Source: Paracoccus haematequi (lineage in GTDB: Bacteria; Pseudomonadota; Alphaproteobacteria; Rhodobacterales; Rhodobacteraceae). Taken from it: 64,000 nt of DNA. A model generated the notes under the pieces. The model had not been told where the DNA came from and did not search any database. It worked only from the letters and a program-made list of their open reading frames with translations. Positions 22,533-31,635 of the stretch are shown here, piece after piece. Numbering within the stretch: the stretch's first letter is position 1; every line of letters starts with the position of its first letter. Both the position numbers and the translations under genes were made by a program. The DNA is taken from assembly GCA_945881965.1 (NCBI GenBank), contig CAMCVS010000005.1:124001-188000 (forward strand), read 5' to 3'.

Positions 22533-23702
22533 TCAGGCCAGAGTGGCCTTGGCCTCATCAACCATGATCCGGGTGAGGTGGTCTATCGCCGCCACGTTAT
22601 CAAGCGTGATCGGGGCAGAAAGAAGGCTGGCGTCGTTCACCATCCTGTCAAGCACGTCGGCCACCAGCCGCGCCATGTCGGGAAACGCGATCTGTCCGGC
22701 GATGAAATGATCCAGACTGCGTTCCTTGGCGGCGTTGAAGGCGGCACCCGCCAGCCCGCGCAGGTCCATCACCCAGGCCGCCAGTCGCAGCGCGGGCCAG
22801 CGCGCATGATCCGGCGCGCGAAAGGTCAGCGCGCCGATTGCGGCCAAATCCAGCCGCGCCACTGGCAGGTCGGTGCGATGCGGCCAGTGCAGCGCGTGGC
22901 CAATCGCGTGACGCATGTCATGCGGGCCGATATGCGCCATCAGCGCACCATCACGGAACCCCACCATCGCGTGGATCAGGCTTTCGGGATGCACCAACAC
23001 CTCGATCTGTGACGGCGCAAAGCCGAAAAACTCGCGGGTTTCGATCAGTTCCAGCGCCTTGTTGAACATCGACGCCGAATCGATGGTGATGCGTTGCCCC
23101 ATGTCCCAATTCGGATGGCTTGATGCCTCGCGGACCGTGGCGGTGGCCAGCCGTTCCAGCGGCCAATCCCGGAACGCCCCGCCCGAGGCGGTGATGATCA
23201 CGCGTTCAACCGTTGCGATATCTTCGCCACGCAAGGCCTGGAACACGGCGGAATGTTCGCTGTCCACGGGTAACAGCCGCGCGTTGTGCTGCGCCGCCGT
23301 GGCCAGCATCAGGGGGCCCGCGCAGACCATGCTTTCCTTGTTGGCAAGCGCCAGTGTCGCGCCGGTCTGCAAGGCCGCCAATCCCGGTGCCAGCCCCGCC
23401 GCGCCCACAATCGCCGACATCACCCAATCGGCGGGGCGCGCGGCGGCCTCGATCAGCGCGGCTTGGCCTGCGGCCGCCGCGATCCCCGTCCCCGCCAGCG
23501 CGGCGCGCAGGTCGGGCAGGCTGGCGTCATCGGCCGTCACCGCGATTTCCGCCCGCAGCCGGATCGCATCGCGCGCCAGTTGCGCGACATTGCGCGCGCC
23601 GGTCAGGGCCACGACGCGATAGGCGTCAGGAGCGCGCGCGATCAGGTCGATGGTGGATTGCCCGATGGACCCGGTCGCGCCAAGGATGCTGATCCGCCGC
23701 AT
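22533..23702 (-). CDS. dxr: 1-deoxy-D-xylulose 5-phosphate reductoisomerase
   Basis: The 389-residue NADPH enzyme commits deoxyxylulose phosphate to isoprenoid synthesis by making methylerythritol phosphate. The nucleotide-binding start is ISILGATGSIGQSTIDL. LALANKESMVCAG and TASGGAFRDWP are substrate-site blocks, and SHPNWDMGQRITIDSASMFN holds metal and phosphate ligands. LVHPESLIHAMV follows. The start MRRISILGATGS at 23702 overlaps the cdsA stop by one base; a longer reading upstream in this frame crosses cdsA out of frame and is not coding. The undecaprenyl pathway gene uppS is in the same operon. Confidence 0.97.
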   Translation of the reverse strand: MRRISILGATGSIGQSTIDLIARAPDAYRVVALTGARNVAQLARDAIRLRAEIAVTADDASLPDLRAALAGTGIAAAAGQAALIEAAARPADWVMSAIVGAAGLAPGLAALQTGATLALANKESMVCAGPLMLATAAQHNARLLPVDSEHSAVFQALRGEDIATVERVIITASGGAFRDWPLERLATATVREASSHPNWDMGQRITIDSASMFNKALELIETREFFGFAPSQIEVLVHPESLIHAMVGFRDGALMAHIGPHDMRHAIGHALHWPHRTDLPVARLDLAAIGALTFRAPDHARWPALRLAAWVMDLRGLAGAAFNAAKERSLDHFIAGQIAFPDMARLVADVLDRMVNDASLLSAPITLDNVAAIDHLTRIMVDEAKATLA

Positions 23703-24490
23703 TACACCCCTCCCGGCAGGCCGACCACGGGTCCGGCCAACAGCAGCATCACCGCTGCACCCACCATGCCGTCGAAGCGGTCCATCACGCCGCCATGACC
23801 GGGGATCAGGCGCGAACTGTCCTTGACGCCCGCGCGCCGTTTCACCGCGCTTTCCGCGATGTCTCCCAACTGCGCGGCCATCGCCAGCACGACGGACAAG
23901 GGCACCAGCGCCACCCCTGCCCCAAGCGGCGCCATCGCAGCCCAGCCGACCAGTCCCGCGCCGATCCACCCGGCCACAGTGCCCGACCAGGTTTTCTTGG
24001 GGCTGACGCGCGGCCAGAATTTCGGCCCGCCGATCAGCCGCCCCGCGAAATAGCCCAGCACATCCGACGCGATCACGATCGCCACCAGCCAGATCAGCCA
24101 GCCCGCGCCGAACCCCGCCCGCAGTGCAATCAGCGACAGCCCTGCCAGCAGGATCACCGGCGCATAGCCGGTCCAGACCCGCCGCCCCTCGGTCAACGTC
24201 ATCCCCCCCGCAACAACAACCGCGCCAAGCCCGCCCAGACCCCAGACCTGCGGCAGGTATGCCAGCGCCAGCGCCGCCGCACCGCCCGCAAAGGCCAGCG
24301 CAACCCCCAGCCGCACCTGCACCGGCGACAGCATCCGCACCAATTCCCAGATCATCGCGCCGCAGATCACCGCCACCAGCGCGTTGAAACCAATACCGCC
24401 GATCCACATCTCGGCCCCGCCGACCCCGATCAGCACCACGGCCGATCCCAGCCGCACCGGCAAGTCGGCCCATCGGTCAGGCAGCGTCAT
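23702..24490 (-). CDS. cdsA: Phosphatidate cytidylyltransferase
   Basis: The 262-residue integral membrane enzyme makes CDP-diacylglycerol, the precursor of all phospholipids. It has about seven hydrophobic spans. The C-terminal signature is visible as SDVLGYFAGRLIGGPKFWPR followed by SPKKTWSG and DRFDGMVGAA, which together give the metal and CTP site. The start MTLPDRWADLPVRLGSAV overlaps the uppS stop by 4 bases (ATGA); an ATG 84 bases upstream lies inside uppS. Confidence 0.95.
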   Translation of the reverse strand: MTLPDRWADLPVRLGSAVVLIGVGGAEMWIGGIGFNALVAVICGAMIWELVRMLSPVQVRLGVALAFAGGAAALALAYLPQVWGLGGLGAVVVAGGMTLTEGRRVWTGYAPVILLAGLSLIALRAGFGAGWLIWLVAIVIASDVLGYFAGRLIGGPKFWPRVSPKKTWSGTVAGWIGAGLVGWAAMAPLGAGVALVPLSVVLAMAAQLGDIAESAVKRRAGVKDSSRLIPGHGGVMDRFDGMVGAAVMLLLAGPVVGLPGGV

Positions 24491-25227
24491 GGTTTTGCGC
24501 CACCATAGCGGCGGTCGCGCGTGCCGAACCGCGCCACCAGCGTGGCAAAGATTTCCTTGGTGAAATCCGGCCACAGCGTGTCGATGAATTCATATTCGGC
24601 ATAGGCCGACTGCCAAAGCAGGAAATTCGAAATCCGCGCCTCGCCGGAGGTGCGGATCACCAGATCGGGGTCGGGCAGCACACAGGTATCCAGATAACGC
24701 GGCAAGGTTTCCTCATCGACATCGGCGGGGTTCAGACGGCCCGCCGCCACATCCTGCGCCAGCCGCTTGGTGGCGCGCGCCACCTCGTCACGACCACCGT
24801 AATTCAGCGCGATGGTCAGATGCACCCGGTCATTGACCCCGGTCAGGGTTTCCAATTCATCCATCAGCGCCTGCAATTTGCGGTCCAGCCGCAGCCGGTC
24901 ACCGATGAACCGCACCCGCACGCCTTCTTCGAACAAGGCGCGGGCCTCGCGGGTGATGTAACGGCGGAACAGGCTCATCAGGCCCGCCACCTCGACCTGG
25001 GTGCGTTTCCAGTTTTCGGTCGAGAACGCGAAGATGGTCAGGTATTTCACCCCCAGATCGGGGCAGGCCTCGACGATTTCGCGCACACGTTTTGCGCCCG
25101 CATGATGGCCGAACAGCCGCGGACGCCCGCGCATCGTGGCCCAGCGGCCATTGCCGTCCATGATGATCGCCACATGGCGCGGCGCGCCCGCGACAGCCTT
25201 GGTTCCCAGTCGGACAATCTCGGCCAT
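24487..25227 (-). CDS. uppS: Undecaprenyl diphosphate synthase
   Basis: The 246-residue cis-prenyltransferase builds the C55 lipid carrier for peptidoglycan and polysaccharides. The magnesium-binding aspartate is D24 in IIMDGNGRWA. GHHAGAKRVREIVEAC, LTIFAFSTENWKR, LNYGGRDEV and LVIRTSGEARISNFLLWQSA are the conserved regions in order. The start MAEIVRLGTK has GAGGAG 7 bases upstream, favoured over an ATG 27 bases earlier. It follows frr by 32 bases. Confidence 0.97.
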   Translation of the reverse strand: MAEIVRLGTKAVAGAPRHVAIIMDGNGRWATMRGRPRLFGHHAGAKRVREIVEACPDLGVKYLTIFAFSTENWKRTQVEVAGLMSLFRRYITREARALFEEGVRVRFIGDRLRLDRKLQALMDELETLTGVNDRVHLTIALNYGGRDEVARATKRLAQDVAAGRLNPADVDEETLPRYLDTCVLPDPDLVIRTSGEARISNFLLWQSAYAEYEFIDTLWPDFTKEIFATLVARFGTRDRRYGGAKP

Positions 25228-25259
25228 CGGGCGCTCCTCAACAGGGCTTGGCACAGGTC

Positions 25260-25823
25260 TTAGACCTGCATGATCTCGGCCTGTTTGCCGTCCAGCGCAG
25301 CATCCACGGATTTGATGAATTTATCGGTCAGTTCCTGCACCGAGGCTTCCCAGAATTTCTGGTCATCTTCGGACATTCCTGCCGTCTTGGCCTTCTTGAT
25401 CTGGTCCATGCCGTCGCGGCGGATGTTGCGGATCGAAACGCGGGCGTGTTCGGCATATTGCGCGGCAACGCGGGTCAGATCGCGGCGGCGTTCCTCGTTC
25501 AATTCGGGGATGGGCAGCATGATGATGGTGCCGTTCAGTTGCGGATTGATCCCCAAGCCACTGGCGCGGATGGCCTTTTCGACCTTGCCGACCATCGCCT
25601 TGTCCCAGATGTTGATCGTGACCATGCGGGGTTCCGGCACGTTGACGGTGCCCAGCTGATTGATCGGCGTCATCTGGCCATAGGCATCCACCATGATCGG
25701 TTCCAACATGCCCGATGAGGCGCGCCCGGTGCGCAGCGAGGCAAACTCGGTCTTGAGGTTGGCCATCGCGCCATCCATGCGGCGTTGCAGGTCGTCGGTG
25801 TCGATCTCGATCTCGTCGGACAT
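25260..25823 (-). CDS. frr: Ribosome recycling factor
   Basis: The 187-residue factor splits post-termination ribosomes together with EF-G. It shows the family order: [20 protein letters not shown] near the N-terminus, the small beta domain with [20 protein letters not shown], and the C-terminal helix segment with [20 protein letters not shown]. Length is normal (185 in E. coli). It is between pyrH and uppS, a common bacterial order. Confidence 0.98.
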   Translation of the reverse strand: MSDEIEIDTDDLQRRMDGAMANLKTEFASLRTGRASSGMLEPIMVDAYGQMTPINQLGTVNVPEPRMVTINIWDKAMVGKVEKAIRASGLGINPQLNGTIIMLPIPELNEERRRDLTRVAAQYAEHARVSIRNIRRDGMDQIKKAKTAGMSEDDQKFWEASVQELTDKFIKSVDAALDGKQAEIMQV

Positions 25824-25883
25824 TGTTCTGTCTCCTTCTGCCCGTTCCGGTCCGGCCTTGCGGCGGTTCCGGTTCTTTTAGCC

Positions 25884-26648
25884 TCAGCCATGCACCGTTG
25901 TATAGGTGCCCTCGCCCGCAAGGATGCCGCGGAACCCGCCGGGCATGTCGAGGCTGAACACCACCAAGGGCATCTTGTTGTCGCGCGCCAGCGCGATGGC
26001 AGAGGCATCCATCACCTTGAGGTTCTGGCGCAGCACCTCGTCATAGCTCACACGGTCATAGCGTTTGGCGGCGGGGTTCGTCTTGGGATCGCTGTCATAG
26101 ATGCCGTCCACCTGCTTGCCCATGAAAATTGCCTCGCAGGCCATTTCCGACGCCCGCAGCGCCGCCGCCGTGTCAGTGGTGAAATACGGGTTGCCGGTGC
26201 CGGCGGCAAAGATGCAGACGCGTTTCTTTTCAAGGTGCCGCACGGCGCGGCGGCGGATATAGGGCTCGCAGACCTGATCCATTGGGATGGCGCTGATCAC
26301 GCGCGTGTAAACCCCCATCAGTTCCAGCGCGGATTGCATCGCCAGCGCGTTCATCACGGTCGCCAGCATCCCCATGTAATCCGCCGTGGTGCGTTCCATC
26401 CCCTGCGCGGACCCTTGCAAGCCCCGAAAGATATTGCCGCCGCCGATCACCATGCAGATCTCGACCCCCAGATCATGCACCGATTTCACCTCGCGCGCGA
26501 TGCGCTGCACGGTGGGCGGGTGCAGGCCGAACCCCTGATCGCCCATCAGCGCCTCGCCCGAGATTTTCAGCATCACGCGGCGGAACTTGGTCTGCGGCGC
26601 GTCAGGTGCGGGCGTGTCGAGGGCGTCAAATGGCAGATCAGCAGGCAT
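25884..26648 (-). CDS. pyrH: UMP kinase
   Basis: The 254-residue kinase phosphorylates UMP to UDP. Blocks seen are [28 protein letters not shown], the helix [36 protein letters not shown] and [12 protein letters not shown]. The chosen start [17 protein letters not shown] has AAGGA 8 bases upstream, and gives an N-terminal extension of about 20 residues that is common in alphaproteobacteria. An in-frame ATG at 26708 would include part of the dispersed repeat and is not preferred. Confidence 0.96.
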   Translation of the reverse strand: MPADLPFDALDTPAPDAPQTKFRRVMLKISGEALMGDQGFGLHPPTVQRIAREVKSVHDLGVEICMVIGGGNIFRGLQGSAQGMERTTADYMGMLATVMNALAMQSALELMGVYTRVISAIPMDQVCEPYIRRRAVRHLEKKRVCIFAAGTGNPYFTTDTAAALRASEMACEAIFMGKQVDGIYDSDPKTNPAAKRYDRVSYDEVLRQNLKVMDASAIALARDNKMPLVVFSLDMPGGFRGILAGEGTYTTVHG

Positions 26649-26660
26649 GGCGGCGTCCTT

Positions 26661-26696
26661 CCGGGGGCAATTTCCGCGCAAAATGAACGAAAGCAG
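26661..26696 (+). repeat. Dispersed intergenic repeat, partial copy C
   Basis: CCGGGGGCAATTTCCGCGCAAAATGAACGAAAGCAGG keeps the distal half of the repeat (the TATTT-like core and the GCAAAATGAA end) but lacks the long G/C hairpin arm. It lies between the divergent genes pyrH and miaA. Confidence 0.5.
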
Positions 26697-26752
26697 GTCC
26701 GGGTTCAATGCGCCTCTCGCCTCGGACGGGGCTTTGCGGGTATCAGCGCGCC

Positions 26753-27628
26753 ATGTCCTTGCGCGCCCTGATTGCCAGCCTGTCCCCCGCGGCCCCCGTT
26801 CTGATCGCGGGGCCGACCGCCAGTGGCAAATCCGCGCTGGCGATGGCGATTGCCGATGCCCAAGGCGGTGTGATCGTCAATGCCGATGCGGTGCAGGTGT
26901 TTGCCAACTGGCGCGTGCTGTCGGCGCGGCCGTCGATGGCCGACGAGGCCGCCCTGCCCCATGCGCTTTATGGCCATGTCGCGGGCGATGCGGCCTATTC
27001 AGTCGGGCACTGGCTGCGCGATCTGGCGCCATGGCTTGCAGGGCCGCAGCGTCCGATCATCGTGGGCGGCACGGGGCTGTATTTCAGCGCGCTGACTGCG
27101 GGGCTTGCCACCATCCCCGCGACGCCGCCCGATGTGCGCGCGCGGGCCGATGCCATGCCGCTGGAGGCGCTGGTGGCGGGGCTGGATGCGCCAAGCGCGG
27201 CGCGGATCGACCTGCGCAACCGCGCCCGCGTTCAACGCGCCTGGGAGGTGCGGACCGCCACAGGGCGCGGCATTGCCGATTGGCAGGCGGACACGCCCGC
27301 GCCGCTGCTGCCGCTGGCGCGCGCGCAGGCGCTGGTGGTGGATGCGCCAGTCGATTGGCTGAACGCGCGGATCGACCGGCGGTTCGCGGCCATGCTGCGT
27401 TGTGGCGCGCTGGACGAGGCGCGCGCCAACCTTGCCACATGGGACCGAGGCCATCTGTCGGCCAAGGCCATCGGCGCGCCAGATCTGATCGCGCATCTGC
27501 AAGGCCGCCTGACGCTGGACGCCGCAACAGACGCCGCCACCATCGCCACGCGGCAATTCGCCAAGCGCCAGCGCACATGGTTTCGCGCCCGGATGCGGGA
27601 TTGGCGCGGGGTGGCACCGGAAACCTGA
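26753..27628 (+). CDS. miaA: tRNA dimethylallyltransferase
   Basis: The 291-residue enzyme adds an isopentenyl group to A37 of tRNAs reading UNN codons. The P-loop [11 protein letters not shown] is at residues 20-30, followed by [20 protein letters not shown] and the [11 protein letters not shown] block; [12 protein letters not shown] near the C-terminus is a further family motif. In the usual family sequence DSMQVY the aspartate is kept as NADAVQVF. Another ATG at 26708 would lengthen the protein by 15 residues without similarity; neither start has a strong ribosome-binding site. Confidence 0.94.
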   Translation: MSLRALIASLSPAAPVLIAGPTASGKSALAMAIADAQGGVIVNADAVQVFANWRVLSARPSMADEAALPHALYGHVAGDAAYSVGHWLRDLAPWLAGPQRPIIVGGTGLYFSALTAGLATIPATPPDVRARADAMPLEALVAGLDAPSAARIDLRNRARVQRAWEVRTATGRGIADWQADTPAPLLPLARAQALVVDAPVDWLNARIDRRFAAMLRCGALDEARANLATWDRGHLSAKAIGAPDLIAHLQGRLTLDAATDAATIATRQFAKRQRTWFRARMRDWRGVAPET

Positions 27629-27785
27629 GCGGAACTTCGCAAATCCATGCCGATCGAGGGCGGGACCGGTTGTCTTTTCCACACATTTTTGGCGTGAAAT
27701 CAGCAAATCAGGTTGCGTTACAATCCTTAATGCGCGATTGCGCCCCTGTGCTACGTTGCGCTGTGTTGCGCTCACAGGTCAGGTC

Positions 27786-28577
27786 ATGCCCAATTCACAG
27801 CCTATCCGCGTCAGCACTATCGCCACCCTGTCGCGCGGGGCCACGTGGCGAATGGAATTGCAGCACAGCTATGACACCGACATGATCCTGTGGATCACCC
27901 GCGGCCAAGGGCGCGCGGTGTTGCAAGGGGTGCGGCGCGGCATCGGCACCCATAATCTGATCTGGATTCCGGCGGGCGTGGTGCTGTCGATGGATCTGGG
28001 CAAACAAGGCTCGGGCATCGCGGTTGAAATTCCGGCGGGCAGCGGATTGGGGTTTCCGGCCGACCTGATGCACCTGCGGGTGCGCGATGTGCATGCGCAG
28101 ATGGAACTGACCGCGCATTTCGACGTGATGGCGCGCGAAATCCGCGAGGCGCGCGCGTTTACCGACGAGGCGTTGCGCGCCGAGGCGATGCTGGTGTCGG
28201 TCTGGTTGCGGCGGCAATTGCTGGTCACCGCACCCGATACACGCGATACCGCCGCCGAACGGCTGACCCGCGCCTATGCGGCGCTGATGGGGCGGGATTA
28301 TCATCGCGGGCGCAGCATGGCCGACATGGCGCAGGATCTGGGCGTGACGCCCACGCATCTCAGCCGGGTCTGCAAGGAAGTGTCGGGCCAGACCGCCGCA
28401 GACCTGTTGACCGAACGCGTGCTGCATGCCGCGCGCGACCGGGTCGAACGCACCGACCTGCCGTTTCAGGTCATCGCCGCCGATCTGGGATTCGGGTCGG
28501 CGGCCTATTTCACCCGCTTCCTGCAAACCCACACCCGGATGTCGCCCACTGCGTTGCGCCGCGCCGCGCGGCGTTGA
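27786..28577 (+). CDS. AraC-family transcriptional regulator
   Basis: The 263-residue protein has an N-terminal cupin-like sensing domain (residues 1-120) and a C-terminal AraC double helix-turn-helix. The second part is recognised by RSMADMAQDLGVTPTHLSRV and VIAADLGFGSAAYFTRFLQT, the second recognition helix. In this family the N-terminus usually senses a small molecule. It lies 248 bases upstream of an ABC importer operon in the same direction, so it may control that operon; this is inferred from position only. The start MPNSQPIRVS is chosen over an in-frame ATG 48 bases upstream because that extension looks non-coding. Confidence 0.9.
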   Translation: MPNSQPIRVSTIATLSRGATWRMELQHSYDTDMILWITRGQGRAVLQGVRRGIGTHNLIWIPAGVVLSMDLGKQGSGIAVEIPAGSGLGFPADLMHLRVRDVHAQMELTAHFDVMAREIREARAFTDEALRAEAMLVSVWLRRQLLVTAPDTRDTAAERLTRAYAALMGRDYHRGRSMADMAQDLGVTPTHLSRVCKEVSGQTAADLLTERVLHAARDRVERTDLPFQVIAADLGFGSAAYFTRFLQTHTRMSPTALRRAARR

Positions 28578-28825
28578 TGTGCGTGCGATCGTTCCGGTTA
28601 AGATTTCGGGTTGCATCCTGCGGCGCGGTCGTTTCAGGTAGGGGCAATGTCGGATTCAGCATCGGGAATGTCGAATGCGCGCATTGACGGATGGGATCAA
28701 CTGGTGCGCAATGCGATCATAACCGAAGGCCGCGTTGCGGGGCGCAGATTGCGCCGCGTTCAGACGGTCCGATCCGACCAACAGAGACGACACACCAAGA
28801 CGACCGTTGTCACAGGGAGAACATG

Positions 28826-30469
28826 ATGACCAACGCCCAGACCCGCCTCCACCCGGCGGCCAAGATGTATGTGCAGGAATTGCAGGAGGGCCGCCTGAGC
28901 CGCCGCGAGTTCCTGACCCGGACCACCGCGCTTGGCGTGACCACGGCGGCCGCCTATGCGCTGGCCGGTCTGGCCCGTCCGGCCGCCGCAGCAACCGCCA
29001 AGCAGGGCGGCACATTGCGGATCCAGCAAAGCGTGCTGGCGCTGAAAGACCCGCGCACCGCCGACTGGTCCGAAATCGGCAACCTGACGCGCGGCTGGCT
29101 GGAATATCTGGTCCAGTACGAGCGCGACGGGTCGTTCACGCCGATGCTGCTGGAAAGCTGGTCCATCAATGACGACGCCACCGAATACATGCTGAAGGTG
29201 CGTCCGGGCGTGAAATGGAACAACGGCGACGATTGGACCGCCGAGAACCTGGCGTGGCTCTTGACCTATTGGTGTGACAAGACCGTCGAGGCCAACTCGA
29301 TGGCGGGCCGTCTGGCCGGTCTGGTCGATGCGACCACCAACAAGGCCCGCGACGGCGCGATCACCGTGGTTGACGCGATGACCGTGAAACTGACCCTGCC
29401 CTCGCCCGATATCGCCATCATCCCCGGCTTTTCAGATTATCCGGCCGCCGTCATCCACCCGTCGACCAATGTGCAGGACATTCTGGCGACACCCATCGGC
29501 ACCGGGGCCTATCTGCCCGAAAGCTTTGAAGTCGGCGTCAAGGCCGTGCTGGTCAAGAACACCAAGCACACCTATTGGGGCGCAGGCGCGACACTGGACC
29601 GGATCGAGTTCATCGACTACGGCACCGACCCCGCGTCGTGGGTTGCCGCCGTCGATTCCGGCGAAGTGGACATGCTGTACCAGAACATCAACGAATTCAT
29701 CGAAATCGTTGATAACATTGGCTGGACCAAGTCCGAGGTCGTGACCGGCTCGACCATCGTTGCCCGGTTCAACCAGGTCACGCAGGTCGAGGGCAAGGCC
29801 CCCTTTGCCGACGTCAAGGCACGTCGGGCGCTGAGCCAGGCGGTGGACAATGCCGTGGTGCTGGAACTGGGCTATAACGGTCTGGGCGTGCAGGCCGACA
29901 ACCACCATGTCGCCCCGGTGCACCCGGAATATGCCGATATCGGTCGTCCGAAGTTTGACCCCAAGGGCGCGGTTGCGCTGCTTACCGAAGCGGGCATGGC
30001 GGATTACGAGTTCGAGCTGACCACGCTGGACGACGGGTTCACCAAGAACTCGGGCGACGCCATCGCAGCACAGATCCGCGACGCCGGCATCAAAATCAAG
30101 CGCACGGTGCTGCCGGGTGCGACGTTCTGGAACGACTGGACCAAATACACCTTCTCGATCACCGAATGGAACCACCGCCCGCTGGGTGTGCAGGTATTGG
30201 CGCTTGCCTATCGGTCGAACGAGCCGTGGAACGAGTCGGCCTTCACCAATGCCGCCTTTGACGCCAAGCTGGCCGAGGCGATGTCGATCGCCGATGCCGA
30301 CAAGCGTCGGGTCGTCATGGCCGACATCGAAAAGATCCTGCAGGACGAGGCCGTGTTCATCCAGCCCTACTGGCGGTCGCTGTATCGTCACCACAAGCCC
30401 GAGGTCGTCGGCGCAGAGATGCACCCCGCGTTTGAAATCCACGTCCACAAGCTGGGCCTGACCGCCTGA
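28826..30469 (+). CDS. ABC transporter substrate-binding protein, dipeptide type, Tat-exported
   Basis: The roughly 547-residue protein is an SBP_bac_5 (DppA/OppA-type) periplasmic binding protein. A twin-arginine signal is clear: GRLSRREFLTRTTALGV, then a hydrophobic stretch ending ARPAAAA. The mature part begins KQGGTLRIQQS, and YMLKVRPGVKWNNGDDWTAE is the family landmark. Two ATG codons are adjacent (28823 and 28826); the second sits 6 bases after AGGGAG and is preferred. Export of a folded binding protein by Tat is common in this group. It heads an operon with two permeases and an ATPase. The ligand (peptide, opine or methylated amine) cannot be told. Confidence 0.92.
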   Translation: MTNAQTRLHPAAKMYVQELQEGRLSRREFLTRTTALGVTTAAAYALAGLARPAAAATAKQGGTLRIQQSVLALKDPRTADWSEIGNLTRGWLEYLVQYERDGSFTPMLLESWSINDDATEYMLKVRPGVKWNNGDDWTAENLAWLLTYWCDKTVEANSMAGRLAGLVDATTNKARDGAITVVDAMTVKLTLPSPDIAIIPGFSDYPAAVIHPSTNVQDILATPIGTGAYLPESFEVGVKAVLVKNTKHTYWGAGATLDRIEFIDYGTDPASWVAAVDSGEVDMLYQNINEFIEIVDNIGWTKSEVVTGSTIVARFNQVTQVEGKAPFADVKARRALSQAVDNAVVLELGYNGLGVQADNHHVAPVHPEYADIGRPKFDPKGAVALLTEAGMADYEFELTTLDDGFTKNSGDAIAAQIRDAGIKIKRTVLPGATFWNDWTKYTFSITEWNHRPLGVQVLALAYRSNEPWNESAFTNAAFDAKLAEAMSIADADKRRVVMADIEKILQDEAVFIQPYWRSLYRHHKPEVVGAEMHPAFEIHVHKLGLTA

Positions 30470-30487
30470 TCTGACGGACCGAACGTG

Positions 30488-30510
30488 CCCCCCGGTGTGA
30501 TGCCGGGGGG
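30488..30510 (+). promoter_or_regulatory. Stem-loop between binding-protein and permease genes
   Basis: A perfect 8-bp stem CCCCCCGG/CCGGGGGG with a 7-base loop follows the binding-protein stop by 18 bases. There is no T-run after it, so it is not a standard terminator. Such hairpins often protect the 3' end of binding-protein mRNA and lower expression of the downstream permease genes. Confidence 0.6.
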
Positions 30511-30581
30511 TGCCCCTGATTAATGGCCTGCTGGGCCACGCCCGTTCGCTGCATTTGCACCGGGACACCACAGGGATGCCC

Positions 30582-31628
30582 ATGGCCTTTTTCATCCTGC
30601 GCCGCCTGGCCGTCATGATCCTGACCGCGCTGTGTCTGACAGCTGTGGTCTTCGCGCTGACCAACCTGCCGCCCAATCTGGAAAAGCTGGCCAAGTCGCA
30701 GGGCGACATGCGCATGTCCGACGCGGATGTGGTGCGGTGGCTGGACAATCGCGGCTATAACCGCCCGACCCTTGAAAAATACGGCGAATGGCTGGGGGTG
30801 CTGCCCGGCTATGTGATCGACGGCACGGACGGGCAGTTGCGCGGCAAATGCATCCCGCCCGGCGCGCCTGCCGACGGCGCGCCCCGGTTCTGCGGCATCC
30901 TGCAAGGCGACTGGGGCTATTCCAGCCGGTTCCGGCAGGATGTGGGGTCCGTCCTGACCACACGGCTGGCGCTGACCGGGCAGTTGATGCTGTGGGTGCT
31001 GATCGTGATGGTGCCCACCGCGCTGGTGGTGGGGATCATGGCGGGCATGCGCGAGGGATCGAAACTGGATCGCGGCCTGTCCACCTTTTCCATCGTGACC
31101 ACCTCGACCCCGGAATATGTGTCAGGCGTGGTGTTCATCGCGATCTTTGCGTCTTCCGCCGTCGGGCTGAAATGGTTCAACGGATCGTCGCGGTCGGCGA
31201 TGGAACAGATCACGTTTGAGAACTTCACCCTGCCGGTGATGACCATCGCGCTGTATGGGGTGGGCTATATCGCGCGGATGACACGCGCCAGCATGGCCGA
31301 GGTGATGACCGCGCAATATATCCGCACCGCGCGGCTGAAGGGCGTGTCATTCCGCCAGATCGTGCTGCGCCACGCGCTGCGCAACGCGCTGATTGCGCCG
31401 TTCACGGTGATCATGTTGCAGTTTCCCTGGCTGTTGAACGGCGTCGTGATTGTAGAAACCCTGTTTCAATACAAGGGTTTCGGATCGGCGCTGGTCGAGG
31501 CGGCGGGGTCCAACGACATTGAATTGCTGTTGGGCGCCTCGGTGGTGTCGGTGTTCGTGGTGCTGATCACGCAGCTGATTTCCGACATCGGCTATGTCTT
31601 TCTGAACCCCCGTATCAGCGTGAATTGA
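30582..31628 (+). CDS. ABC transporter permease, DppB type
   Basis: The 348-residue inner-membrane protein has about six spans and the binding-protein-dependent transport permease signature. The cytoplasmic coupling helix appears as AQYIRTARLKGVSFRQIV followed by LRHALRNALIAP. It is longer in the first periplasmic loop than DppB of E. coli, with a cysteine pair in GKCIPPGAPADGAPRFCG that might form a disulfide. The start MAFFILRRLAVM has AGGGA 5 bases upstream. It pairs with the next gene to make the channel. Confidence 0.92.
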   Translation: MAFFILRRLAVMILTALCLTAVVFALTNLPPNLEKLAKSQGDMRMSDADVVRWLDNRGYNRPTLEKYGEWLGVLPGYVIDGTDGQLRGKCIPPGAPADGAPRFCGILQGDWGYSSRFRQDVGSVLTTRLALTGQLMLWVLIVMVPTALVVGIMAGMREGSKLDRGLSTFSIVTTSTPEYVSGVVFIAIFASSAVGLKWFNGSSRSAMEQITFENFTLPVMTIALYGVGYIARMTRASMAEVMTAQYIRTARLKGVSFRQIVLRHALRNALIAPFTVIMLQFPWLLNGVVIVETLFQYKGFGSALVEAAGSNDIELLLGASVVSVFVVLITQLISDIGYVFLNPRISVN

Positions 31629-31635
31629 GGTCAGG

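Noticed and set aside
22533-24473. 646-codon frame fusing an upstream region to dxr
   Set aside because: The first 257 codons are cdsA read in the wrong frame (low-complexity Gly/Arg); dxr starts at its own ATG overlapping the cdsA stop.
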